Shown here: in pieces, positions 41,023 through 48,658 of the stretch
Layout of the letters: every line of letters begins with the position of its first letter
How positions within the stretch are numbered: position 1 is the first letter of the stretch
From: JAOABC01 sp041287495
GTDB lineage: Bacteria; Aquificota; Aquificia; Aquificales; Hydrogenothermaceae
Length of the DNA stretch: 64,000 nt
NCBI GenBank assembly: GCA_041287495.1
Contig: JBEULE010000016.1
Location: 1-64,000, forward strand
Direction: 5' to 3'
Made by a program: the position numbers and the translations under genes
The notes under the pieces: model-generated
Told to the model about the DNA's origin: nothing
Seen by the model: only the letters and a program-made list of their open reading frames with translations
Database searches by the model: none

Positions 41023-41895
41023 TTAAACCTTAACTTCTTTTCCTTCTTTATTAGATTCTATTTCTTCAAAGTAAGCTTTAACATCGTCAGACATCCATTC
41101 GTAGAAGCTAAAATCTTTTTTCTCTCTGTTTCTTGCGTCTTCAAGAACTTTATCAGTAGGAATAGAGTATTCTATATTACAAGATGTATAAGCGTGTATA
41201 AATGTTGGTCCAAAATGTCTCGCTGCTAAGATAGCTCTTTTTATCGTTTTTGCAAGTCTCTTTGGATTTGTAGGGGCTATTCTGGCAACATAAACACATC
41301 CTGCAGCTTTAGCAAGTTCAACAGCATTTATCTTGTCAAACTTTTTACCTTTCGGAGCCATTTTTAATTGAACACCTTTTGGTGACATACCACTTTCCTG
41401 TCCTCCTGTATTTCCATAAACCTCGTTATCTACCATAATAGTTGTAAACTTTTCTCTTCTAAACCAAGAGTGCATTGTCATTCCGAATCCTATATCCATA
41501 AGCCCACCATCACCTGCTACTACAACAACATCCTTAACCTTATCTGGAAATCTTATCTCTAATGCTCTTTTTAATCCTGATGCAACTGCATTAGTATCTC
41601 CATAGTTTCCATAGATAAATGGGACTGCTGCTTGGGAGAGTTGAAGTCTAGCACATCCTGCAGTTCCTATAACAATTGTGTCTTCAGGTTTAGGTAAAGA
41701 AGCATAGAATATTCTTATAAAATAAGCCATAAAACATCCAGCACACATAGGGTGTTCTTCAACAAGCTCTTTAAATGTTCCGAGTTCCTGTATATCGTAC
41801 TCTTTACCAAATTGACCATATTTAACAAGGTCAACGTAATCTTTTGGCATATAATCTTCAAAACCTGTTGTTATTCTGACATATTCTAAACCCAT
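41023..41895 (-). CDS. forB: 2-Oxoacid:ferredoxin oxidoreductase set 2, beta subunit (TPP-binding; probably 2-oxoglutarate)
   Basis: This 290-residue subunit has HPMCAGCFMAYFIRIF, VVAGDGGLMDIGFGMTMHSW and DNEVYGNTGGQESGMSPKG, the TPP-Mg site. Candidate cluster cysteines are in MCAGC and the loop GTAGCARLQLS. It is a full-length paralogue of the set 1 beta subunit. With sucCD upstream in the same run, the expected reaction is reductive carboxylation of succinyl-CoA to 2-oxoglutarate using reduced ferredoxin. An AGGAGG-type site precedes the ATG. Confidence 0.87.
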   Translation of the reverse strand: MGLEYVRITTGFEDYMPKDYVDLVKYGQFGKEYDIQELGTFKELVEEHPMCAGCFMAYFIRIFYASLPKPEDTIVIGTAGCARLQLSQAAVPFIYGNYGDTNAVASGLKRALEIRFPDKVKDVVVVAGDGGLMDIGFGMTMHSWFRREKFTTIMVDNEVYGNTGGQESGMSPKGVQLKMAPKGKKFDKINAVELAKAAGCVYVARIAPTNPKRLAKTIKRAILAARHFGPTFIHAYTSCNIEYSIPTDKVLEDARNREKKDFSFYEWMSDDVKAYFEEIESNKEGKEVKV

Positions 41896-41923
41896 AATAC
41901 TTACCTCCTATATAGTTAAAAAT

Positions 41924-43093
41924 TTATACTAAAACTTTTCTATCCTTTTTAACACCGAGTATCTTGTAAATCTCATCCATTATAAGCTCTGTTGGTAAAG
42001 TCATACCACCGTAAACCCTTGGACCACCTACAACTCTATCGTTGTTTGGTATAGCAGCTTTTACTTCCCTAGCTAACCAACCAACTATGTTATGCTCAGG
42101 AATAACTATACCTTTTGCATTCTTTAAAACTTCCCTAATCTCTTTTTCAGGGAATGGCCTAATAGCTTTTACTTTTACTAAACCTACATTAAGCCCTTCC
42201 ATCTGAGAATATCTAACAGCTTCTCTTGCTTGAGCAGCAGCACATCCTGAAGCAACAACAAAAACTTCAGCATCAGGATTAATGACTTCTATAGGACCAC
42301 CAAGATATTTGTATATATACTTCATAGCTCTTGTTGTTGAAGCCCATACTTCTTGTTGCCATACAGCATGTATAAGGTAGCTCATGAAGTTAGATTTCTG
42401 AACAGGAGCATCCCTTTGAATTCTTGCAGGTGGAATTTCATTATCTGTAGGAGGAACAGGTGCTTTATAAGGATTTCTTGGAGGTAATTTCATATCTTCA
42501 GGTGTTAAATTTACATATCCCTTTGCATGAGTTACAAAGAAACCTTCTGTAGCTACAGCAACTGGAACATATACATCAACTTGTTCAGCTATTACGAAAG
42601 CTGCTAATGTAAAGTCGAATACATCTTGTTGATTTTCTGCATGTAAAACAACTGCACCACAGTTAAGAAGATACGATATTTCAATATTGTCTGGCTGTAT
42701 TGATAATGGAGCATTAACAACCCTTGTAAGAACACCTAAAACTGCTGGTATTCTGTGTCCTGGCCAAGATGCTATAGCTTCAAGACCTCTTAATAATCCA
42801 GGTCCAGAAGTCGCTGTGAATACTCTCACACCACCTCTCGCAGCACCTGCTATAGCAGAGAATGCACCATACTCTTCCTCAGCTCTATAATAATCTTTTA
42901 GATATCCTTGAGCCCAGAGGTCACCAACTAAGTGCATCACTTCTGATTGAGGTGTAATAGGATATGCTATAGCCATATCAACATTAGCCCTTTTAACAGC
43001 TTCTGCCATAGATTGAGCACCAGTAATAAATTTACGTTCCCTTGGAGCTTCTAATAAAAGATAATCAGGGTCCACAACTTTTTGTTCTGGCAT
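41924..43093 (-). CDS. forA: 2-Oxoacid:ferredoxin oxidoreductase set 2, alpha subunit (probably 2-oxoglutarate)
   Basis: This 389-residue alpha subunit has VDPDYLLLEAPRERKFITGA, YPITPQSEVMHLVGDLWAQG, the catalytic-glutamate segment RAEEEYGAFSAIAG and SIQPDNIEISYLLNCG. These match set 1 along the whole length, so the two sets arose by duplication of the entire enzyme. It lies 28 bases upstream of beta and 39 downstream of epsilon. Confidence 0.87.
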   Translation of the reverse strand: MPEQKVVDPDYLLLEAPRERKFITGAQSMAEAVKRANVDMAIAYPITPQSEVMHLVGDLWAQGYLKDYYRAEEEYGAFSAIAGAARGGVRVFTATSGPGLLRGLEAIASWPGHRIPAVLGVLTRVVNAPLSIQPDNIEISYLLNCGAVVLHAENQQDVFDFTLAAFVIAEQVDVYVPVAVATEGFFVTHAKGYVNLTPEDMKLPPRNPYKAPVPPTDNEIPPARIQRDAPVQKSNFMSYLIHAVWQQEVWASTTRAMKYIYKYLGGPIEVINPDAEVFVVASGCAAAQAREAVRYSQMEGLNVGLVKVKAIRPFPEKEIREVLKNAKGIVIPEHNIVGWLAREVKAAIPNNDRVVGGPRVYGGMTLPTELIMDEIYKILGVKKDRKVLV

Positions 43094-43132
43094 AGTTTAT
43101 ACCTCCATTTGATTTAAAAAATAATAGAAATT

Positions 43133-43843
43133 TTACTCTGTATCTGTAACTATTTCACCTTTTTTAGGCATAAGTAAAAATACATATTCTCCATAATCAT
43201 GGAATGAAATTGTTTCCCAATTTTCTTTAGGTAAGGATGGGTTTGGTGGAGGTAATTTAGGTTCCCATTGGATTCCTAACTCATTTCTAACTTGAACTAA
43301 AATATCCTTAAACTTCCTTATTTTTTCTCCGTGGGCATCTCTTAGTGTTACCATCGCATCTTCGTGTCCAAGCTCTCCACATATAGCTATGGTAAAACAG
43401 TTTGTTCCTGCTCTTATCATTCTTAAAGATAGATTAGCATAATGACAATGAACTCCTACAAATATACAAGCTTCTATCTTATTATGTAGAATAGTTAAGT
43501 TAGGATGGTTAGGGTTTATTTCAGCTTCAGGATCTATTTTAGGATATTTTGGTCTGTAGTCAGGCATAGGAATAATACGGCAGTTTGGAATCTCTTTTGC
43601 AAGCTCAAGTATTGCTTCTGCTTCTTCAAATGCAGTAGGACTCCAACCCCATAAAATTTTAGGACCAGGAAATATAGTAGGATTCTGTTTTGTGAGCAAA
43701 GCTTTAGCAGCTTCCCTCATTGCTATTTCTTCGTCAACTTCCTCACCATAGAGAAGACCTTTATTCGGAGAAGACGGGAGACTCACACCTTCCAGAGCTG
43801 CTACTTTTGGCATATAACCTTCTGGACCTGGTACAACTTTCAT
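43133..43843 (-). CDS. forE: 2-Oxoacid:ferredoxin oxidoreductase set 2, accessory epsilon subunit
   Basis: This 236-residue paralogue of porE shares EEIAMREAAKALLTKQNPTI, YRPKYPKIDPEAEINPNHPN and CIFVGVHCHYANLSLRMIRA. It carries about 45 extra C-terminal residues rich in proline (PKLPPPNPSLPKENW) that set 1 lacks. ATG at 43843 is chosen because AGGAGG lies seven bases before it. An in-frame extension to 43903 would add 20 atypical residues. It is the first oxidoreductase gene after sucD. Similarity to the CO dehydrogenase/acetyl-CoA synthase epsilon-type family is possible. Confidence 0.72.
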   Translation of the reverse strand: MKVVPGPEGYMPKVAALEGVSLPSSPNKGLLYGEEVDEEIAMREAAKALLTKQNPTIFPGPKILWGWSPTAFEEAEAILELAKEIPNCRIIPMPDYRPKYPKIDPEAEINPNHPNLTILHNKIEACIFVGVHCHYANLSLRMIRAGTNCFTIAICGELGHEDAMVTLRDAHGEKIRKFKDILVQVRNELGIQWEPKLPPPNPSLPKENWETISFHDYGEYVFLLMPKKGEIVTDTE

Positions 43844-43956
43844 GATTGACCTCCTATTTGAGTATTTAAACCATAGAATAATATAACACTGTTTTATTTT
43901 CATGGCAACCTTAACTTAAAAAATATCTTATTAAATTCATGATAATATTCATAAAT

Positions 43957-44838
43957 TTAAACACCTTTCAATATTTTTTCCACAGTTTCTCCTATTATAG
44001 ATGGATTTTTAACTGTTGTAACACCAGCAGATTCAAGAGCCTTGTATTTTTCTGCAGCTGTTCCTTTTCCACCTGCTATTATAGCTCCTGCATGCCCCAT
44101 CCTCTTTCCGGGAGGTGCAGTAACACCAGCTATGTATGCAACTACAGGTTTCTTTACATAGGATTTTATAAACTCAGCAGCTTCCTCCTCAGCCGTACCA
44201 CCAATTTCTCCTATCATAACAATTGCCTCTGTCTCAGGGTCATCTTGGAACCATTTTAAAACATCTGCAAAAACTGTTCCCGGTATTGGGTCTCCACCTA
44301 TTCCTACTGCTGTTGATTGCCCTATTCCTCTCATTGTTAACTGATAAGCTGCTTCATAGGTTAATGTTCCACTTCTTGAAACTATTCCTACTTTACCTTT
44401 TTTAAATATGTGTCCCGGCATGATTCCTATTTTTGCTTCTTCCGGTGTTATAACTCCTGGACAGTTTGGTCCTATTAAAACTGTTTCTGGATAGTATTTT
44501 TTAATATACTGCTTTACAGGAAGCATATCGTTTACAGGTATTCCTTCTGTTATACAGATAACTGTTTTTATTCCGGCATCTACAGCCTCAAGTATTGCAT
44601 CTGCTGCAAAAGGTGGTGGGACAAATATCAAAGAGCAATCTGCTCCAGTTTCCTCAACAGCCTCTCTTACTGTATCAAATACAGGGATACCTTCAACGTT
44701 CTCTCCTTTCTTTCCTGGAGTAACACCAGCAACAACCTGTGTTCCGTATGCTTTACATTGAATTGCATGGAAAGACCCTTCTCTTCCTGTAATTCCCTGA
44801 ACTACTACTTTTGTATCTTTATTTACTAATACTGCCAT
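43957..44838 (-). CDS. sucD: Succinyl-CoA synthetase, alpha subunit
   Basis: This 293-residue subunit has the CoA-binding Rossmann start VVQGITGREGSFHAIQCKAY, PNCPGVITPEEAKIGIMPG and the phosphohistidine in GHAGAIIAGGKGTAAEK. It activates succinate to succinyl-CoA in the reductive TCA direction. The length fits SucD. It follows sucC by 44 bases and precedes the set 2 oxidoreductase, which would use its product. The related citryl-CoA synthetase subunit CcsB of some Aquificales was considered, but size and context favour SucD. Confidence 0.92.
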   Translation of the reverse strand: MAVLVNKDTKVVVQGITGREGSFHAIQCKAYGTQVVAGVTPGKKGENVEGIPVFDTVREAVEETGADCSLIFVPPPFAADAILEAVDAGIKTVICITEGIPVNDMLPVKQYIKKYYPETVLIGPNCPGVITPEEAKIGIMPGHIFKKGKVGIVSRSGTLTYEAAYQLTMRGIGQSTAVGIGGDPIPGTVFADVLKWFQDDPETEAIVMIGEIGGTAEEEAAEFIKSYVKKPVVAYIAGVTAPPGKRMGHAGAIIAGGKGTAAEKYKALESAGVTTVKNPSIIGETVEKILKGV

Positions 44839-44882
44839 ATCTTGCCTCCATTACCATATTTTTTAACTGCTAATATTACTAA

Positions 44883-46049
44883 TTAGGCTCCTTTTGCTGC
44901 TTCTACAGCCTTTAAAGCACCTTCCCACATTGTGTCTGCCGTTATAAGTGGAAGTCCAGATTCTTGAAGCATCTTTTTACCAAGTTCCACATTTGTTCCT
45001 TCCATTCTAACTATAACTGGTACATTTATAGATACCTCTTTTGCTGCTGTTATTATACCTTCTGCAAGTCTGTCACATCTGAGTATTCCACCAAATATGT
45101 TTATAAATATAGCTTTTACGTTAGGGTCAGAGAGGATAATCTTAAATGCGTTTGCTATCTGGGTTGCATTTGCAGAACCACCAACATCAAGGAAGTTTGC
45201 AGGTTCTCCTCCTGCAAGTTTTATTGTATCCATAGTTGACATTGCAAGTCCAGCACCGTTAACCATACAGGCTATATTTCCATCAAGTTTTATATAGTTA
45301 AGGTTATACTTCTTAGCTTCAACTTCAAGAGGAGATATCTGGGTAGGGTCATCCATCTCCATAATCTCTGGATGTCTGAATAGCCCGTTATCGTCAAAAT
45401 CAACTTTTGCATCTAAGATAATAAGATTACCATCTTTTGTTAAAACTAACGGGTTAATCTCTACCATAGATGCGTCAAGTTCTATATAGAGTTTATACAG
45501 GGTTGTAAATAAAGATGCTGCTTTATTTAGAAGATTTTTAGGAAGTCCAAGTTTTAGAGCAAGTTCTCTTGCATGATAACTTCTAAGACCTATAAATGGT
45601 TCTATAACATGGGTTATTATAGCTTCTGGATTTGTTGCAGCGACTTCTTCTATCTCCATTCCACCTGCAGCAGAAACCATTATTATAGGTTTTGATTTAC
45701 TTCTATCAAGTGTAATAGCTACATAGTATTCTTTGTCTATCTGGGTTCCTTCTTCTATATAAAGTCTACTTACAGGAAGTCCTTCTGGACCTGTTTGGAA
45801 TGTTGCAAGTCTTTTACCGAGAAGTTCAGATGCTATCTGTTGAACCTCTTCTATAGATTTTGCAAGTTTTACTCCTCCAGCTTTCCCTCTACCTCCGGAG
45901 TGAATCTGTGCTTTTACAACAACAGGCCATGTTCCTAGTTGTTCTGCTGCCTCTACAGCTTCCTTCACATCAAAAGCCGGATATCCTCTTGGGACAGGCA
46001 AACCATATTTTCTGAAAATTTCTTTTGCTTGATGCTCGTGGATTTTCAT
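44883..46049 (-). CDS. sucC: Succinyl-CoA synthetase, beta subunit
   Basis: This 388-residue ATP-grasp protein begins MKIHEHQAKEIFRKYGLPVPRG. It has the nucleotide-binding AQIHSGGRGKAGGVKLA, MVEINPLVLTKDGNLIILDA, and the C-terminal FLDVGGSANATQI with FINIFGGILRCD. It is expected to use ATP or GTP to form succinyl-CoA with SucD. It is 10 bases downstream of the fumarase beta gene, so the order fum-suc follows the reductive pathway. No extension typical of citryl-CoA synthetase is present. Confidence 0.93.
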   Translation of the reverse strand: MKIHEHQAKEIFRKYGLPVPRGYPAFDVKEAVEAAEQLGTWPVVVKAQIHSGGRGKAGGVKLAKSIEEVQQIASELLGKRLATFQTGPEGLPVSRLYIEEGTQIDKEYYVAITLDRSKSKPIIMVSAAGGMEIEEVAATNPEAIITHVIEPFIGLRSYHARELALKLGLPKNLLNKAASLFTTLYKLYIELDASMVEINPLVLTKDGNLIILDAKVDFDDNGLFRHPEIMEMDDPTQISPLEVEAKKYNLNYIKLDGNIACMVNGAGLAMSTMDTIKLAGGEPANFLDVGGSANATQIANAFKIILSDPNVKAIFINIFGGILRCDRLAEGIITAAKEVSINVPVIVRMEGTNVELGKKMLQESGLPLITADTMWEGALKAVEAAKGA

Positions 46050-46059
46050 CTAAACCTCC

Positions 46060-46623
46060 TTAAATTACTAATTTTCTATACTTTTTCTGACCTTCTTCAA
46101 AAACATCGCCACCGTATATATCGTTTGCAACTATAACCGGAAAATCTTCAAAATAAAGTTTTCTTATAGCTTCCGGACCTAAATCTTCATAAGATACCAT
46201 CTCAACTTTTGTTATATGTTTTGATAAAAGGGCTGCAGTTCCTCCGTAAGCTGCAAAATAAACAGCTTTATATTTTTTTAAAGCTTCTTTAACTTCCGGA
46301 CCTCTCCATCCTTTACCTATAGTTCCTTTTAAACCAAGTTCTAAAAGTTTTGGTGTGTATTTATCCATTCTGTAAGCTGTTGTTGGACCAGCTGAACCTA
46401 TGACCTGTCCCGGCTTTGCAGGAGTAGGTCCTACATAGTATATAACCTGACCTTTAACATCAAATGGAAGTTGACCTGTTTTTTCATAATCTTCAAGCAT
46501 CCTCTTATGTGCCGCATCTCTTGCAGTATATACCCATCCAGAGATAAGGACCTTATCTCCTGCTCTCAACGTTTCTATAACTTCATCTGTTAAAGGTGTT
46601 ATTATCTTCTTTACTTCTACCAT
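46060..46623 (-). CDS. fumB: Class I fumarase, beta subunit (C-terminal domain)
   Basis: This 187-residue protein is the swivel-like beta subunit of the two-part iron-sulfur fumarate hydratase: VLISGWVYTARDAAHKRM, GQVIYYVGPTPAKPGQVIGS, AGPTTAYRMDKYTPKLLELG, and KGTIGKGW. It pairs with the alpha subunit encoded nine bases upstream to interconvert malate and fumarate. In many bacteria the two parts are fused; the split form is common in archaea and Aquificales. Assignment over tartrate dehydratase is by operon context. Confidence 0.9.
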   Translation of the reverse strand: MVEVKKIITPLTDEVIETLRAGDKVLISGWVYTARDAAHKRMLEDYEKTGQLPFDVKGQVIYYVGPTPAKPGQVIGSAGPTTAYRMDKYTPKLLELGLKGTIGKGWRGPEVKEALKKYKAVYFAAYGGTAALLSKHITKVEMVSYEDLGPEAIRKLYFEDFPVIVANDIYGGDVFEEGQKKYRKLVI

Positions 46624-46632
46624 AGCTTACTC

Positions 46633-47487
46633 CTAAATCTCTATCTCTTTATGTCTTGCTGCATGGCATTGTATATTTACTGCTACCGGAAGTGATGCTA
46701 TATGGCAAGGTGCTATCTCTATCTTTATATCTATGACTGTTGTTGTCCCTCCAAAACCAAGAGGTCCAACACCGAGCTGATTTGCAAGTTCTAAAAGTTC
46801 TTCTTCTAATTTTGCAATTCTTGGATCTGGATGTCTCTCTCCTATGTGTCTAAAGAGAGCTTTTTTTGCTAAAACGGCAGAGTAATCAAACGTTCCACCT
46901 ATACCAACTCCAACAGTAAAAGGAGGACAAGCGTTTGGACCTGCATTTGCTATTGATTGTAATATAAACTTTTTAACCCCCTCTATTCCGTCTGCTGGTT
47001 TCAACATAGCCTGTTTTGACTGATTTTCAGATCCACCACCCTTTGCAGCAAACATTATCTTTATCTTATCTCCCGGCACTATATCAAAGTATATTAAAGC
47101 CGGAGTGTTATCTGCTGTATTCTTTCTGTCAAATAAGGGATCATAAGCAAGAGAAGCCCTTAGATATCCTTCTTTTGTAGCTAGTCTTACACCTTCATTT
47201 ATTGCATCTCTCAAACTTCCACCTATTATCTTAACATCCTGTCCCACTTCTACGAAGAAAACAGGATATCCTGTATCCTGACAGTAGGCTACTTGCTCTT
47301 TCTCTGCAACTTCAGCATTCTTAAGTATCTCTTGTAGTATCTCTCTACCTAAAGGTGATTCTTCTTTTTCTACAGAAAGTTTAACAGCTTGGATAAAATC
47401 TTCTGGAAGTCTATACTCTGCATCCATAACCATATCTTTAACTACTTTTACTACATCATTATAATGAATCTCTCTCAACTTTCTCAC
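46633..47487 (-). CDS. fumA: Class I fumarase, alpha subunit (Fe-S-binding N-terminal domain)
   Basis: This 284-residue subunit has the [4Fe-4S] ligand cysteines in YCQDTGYPVFF, in ANAGPNACPPFTVGVG and near the C-terminus in EIAPCHIASLPV. AAKGGGSENQSKQAMLKPAD is the substrate-binding hallmark. It dehydrates malate to fumarate in the reductive direction. It is located 16 bases downstream of mdh. Heterodimeric oxygen-sensitive fumarase of this type suits a microaerophile or anaerobe. Confidence 0.92.
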   Translation of the reverse strand: MRKLREIHYNDVVKVVKDMVMDAEYRLPEDFIQAVKLSVEKEESPLGREILQEILKNAEVAEKEQVAYCQDTGYPVFFVEVGQDVKIIGGSLRDAINEGVRLATKEGYLRASLAYDPLFDRKNTADNTPALIYFDIVPGDKIKIMFAAKGGGSENQSKQAMLKPADGIEGVKKFILQSIANAGPNACPPFTVGVGIGGTFDYSAVLAKKALFRHIGERHPDPRIAKLEEELLELANQLGVGPLGFGGTTTVIDIKIEIAPCHIASLPVAVNIQCHAARHKEIEI

Positions 47488-47503
47488 TCCAAAACCAAAA
47501 TTT

Positions 47504-48502
47504 TTATATTAATTTTAATTCTTTTATTCTCTCTATACCTTCTTTAACTGATTTAACCGATTTTTCCCACATAATTTTTTCTTCTTCAGAAAGTTTTATC
47601 TTTATAAGTTCTTCCCAACCATGGGCACCAACTTTAACAGGAAGTCCTACACATACATCATATGCTTCATAAAATCTGGCATCTTCACCTTCTAAATAAA
47701 CAGAACAAGGCATAACTTTCTTTTTATCTTTTAAGATAGACTCAACCATCTCAACAACAGAAGCTCCAGGAGCATGGTAGGCAGAAGTTCCCATCAGATT
47801 AACAATCTCTCCTCCACCAAATCTGGTCCTATTTACAAGTTCTTCCAGTTTTTCCTTTGTAAATAAATCTTTTAGTGGTGTTCCACCTACATTTGAAACA
47901 GATAGAAGTGGCACCATCTCATCTCCATGTCCACCGATAACAAAACAGTTTATATTTGATATAGAAACTCTAAGTTCTTGTGATATAAATGTTTTAAATC
48001 TTGCAGTATCAAGAACTCCAGCCATTCCCATAACTTTATTTTTTGGAAATCCGGTTATCTTCAAAGTTGCATAAGTTAAAACATCTACAGGGTTTGATAC
48101 AACAATCACAACAGCATTTGGGGCATAAAGTGCTATCCTCTCAGATACAGTTCTTATAATATTCACATTTGCAGATAGAAGATCATCTCTACTCATACCG
48201 GGTTTTCTTGGAAATCCGGCAGTAATAACAACTATATCTGAATCTCTTAAAGGTTCATATCCCTGACCGTCTGCAGTAACCGTATATCCTTTTACATCTA
48301 CATCAACACCTATAGCGGCAGTCATCTGTTTTATATCAAGTGCTTTTCCTTTTACAACTTCAAAAACTTTATCTTCTGTTTTTTTAGCTAAATCAAAAAG
48401 TTTAACATTGGCAAGTTCTCTGATTGCTATGAGATTTGCAACGTGTTCTCCAACATTCCCTGCCCCTATAATAGATACTGTAGGTCTTTTATACTCACCC
48501 AT
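47504..48502 (-). CDS. mdh: Malate dehydrogenase (lactate dehydrogenase-like type)
   Basis: This 332-residue protein has the NAD-binding start VSIIGAGNVGEHVANLIA, the substrate-specific arginines in GFPRKPGMSRDDLL (arginine after GFP indicates malate over lactate), VSNPVDVLTYATLK and the catalytic histidine in VIGGHGDEMVPLL. It reduces oxaloacetate to malate, the first step of the reductive arm. It is the first gene of a ten-gene run down to forD, possibly extending through the dab block. Its promoter at 48534-48562 is close to consensus. Confidence 0.93.
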   Translation of the reverse strand: MGEYKRPTVSIIGAGNVGEHVANLIAIRELANVKLFDLAKKTEDKVFEVVKGKALDIKQMTAAIGVDVDVKGYTVTADGQGYEPLRDSDIVVITAGFPRKPGMSRDDLLSANVNIIRTVSERIALYAPNAVVIVVSNPVDVLTYATLKITGFPKNKVMGMAGVLDTARFKTFISQELRVSISNINCFVIGGHGDEMVPLLSVSNVGGTPLKDLFTKEKLEELVNRTRFGGGEIVNLMGTSAYHAPGASVVEMVESILKDKKKVMPCSVYLEGEDARFYEAYDVCVGLPVKVGAHGWEELIKIKLSEEEKIMWEKSVKSVKEGIERIKELKLI

Positions 48503-48533
48503 CTAAGCCTCCTGATTGCTAAATGTAGATATT

Positions 48534-48562
48534 AGCATAAAACAATATTATAAAATTGTCAA
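48534..48562 (-). promoter_or_regulatory. Promoter of the reductive TCA operon
   Basis: On the minus strand a perfect TTGACA (48557-48562) is followed after 17 bases by TATGCT (48534-48539, four of six). A TATAAT also occurs four bases after TTGACA but lacks its own -35. AGGAGG (48508-48513) precedes the mdh ATG by five bases. Confidence 0.6.
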
Positions 48563-48593
48563 TAAAACAGTGTTTGATTTTTAAACTGAAAAC

Positions 48594-48621
48594 AAAATAA
48601 AAAAGCCGGATATCTCCGGCT
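48594..48621 (-). terminator. Intrinsic terminator of the TonB receptor gene
   Basis: On the minus strand AGCCGGA-GATA-TCCGGCT (48604-48621) is a perfect 7-base G+C-rich stem, followed by TTTTTATTTTG (48594-48604). It lies 38 bases after the receptor stop codon and upstream of the mdh promoter, insulating the reductive TCA operon. Confidence 0.8.
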
Positions 48622-48658
48622 AACTATAATAAAAAAGGAGGTTTCTCAGCAGCAGGAC

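Noticed and set aside
43843..43903. Upstream ATG for the set 2 epsilon gene
   Set aside because: The added 20 residues are absent from the paralogue and the AGGAGG site fits the ATG at 43843.
43957..46049. Citryl-CoA synthetase (CcsA/CcsB) instead of succinyl-CoA synthetase
   Set aside because: Lengths (388 and 293) and placement beside fumarase and the 2-oxoacid oxidoreductase favour SucC/SucD; a tree would settle it.
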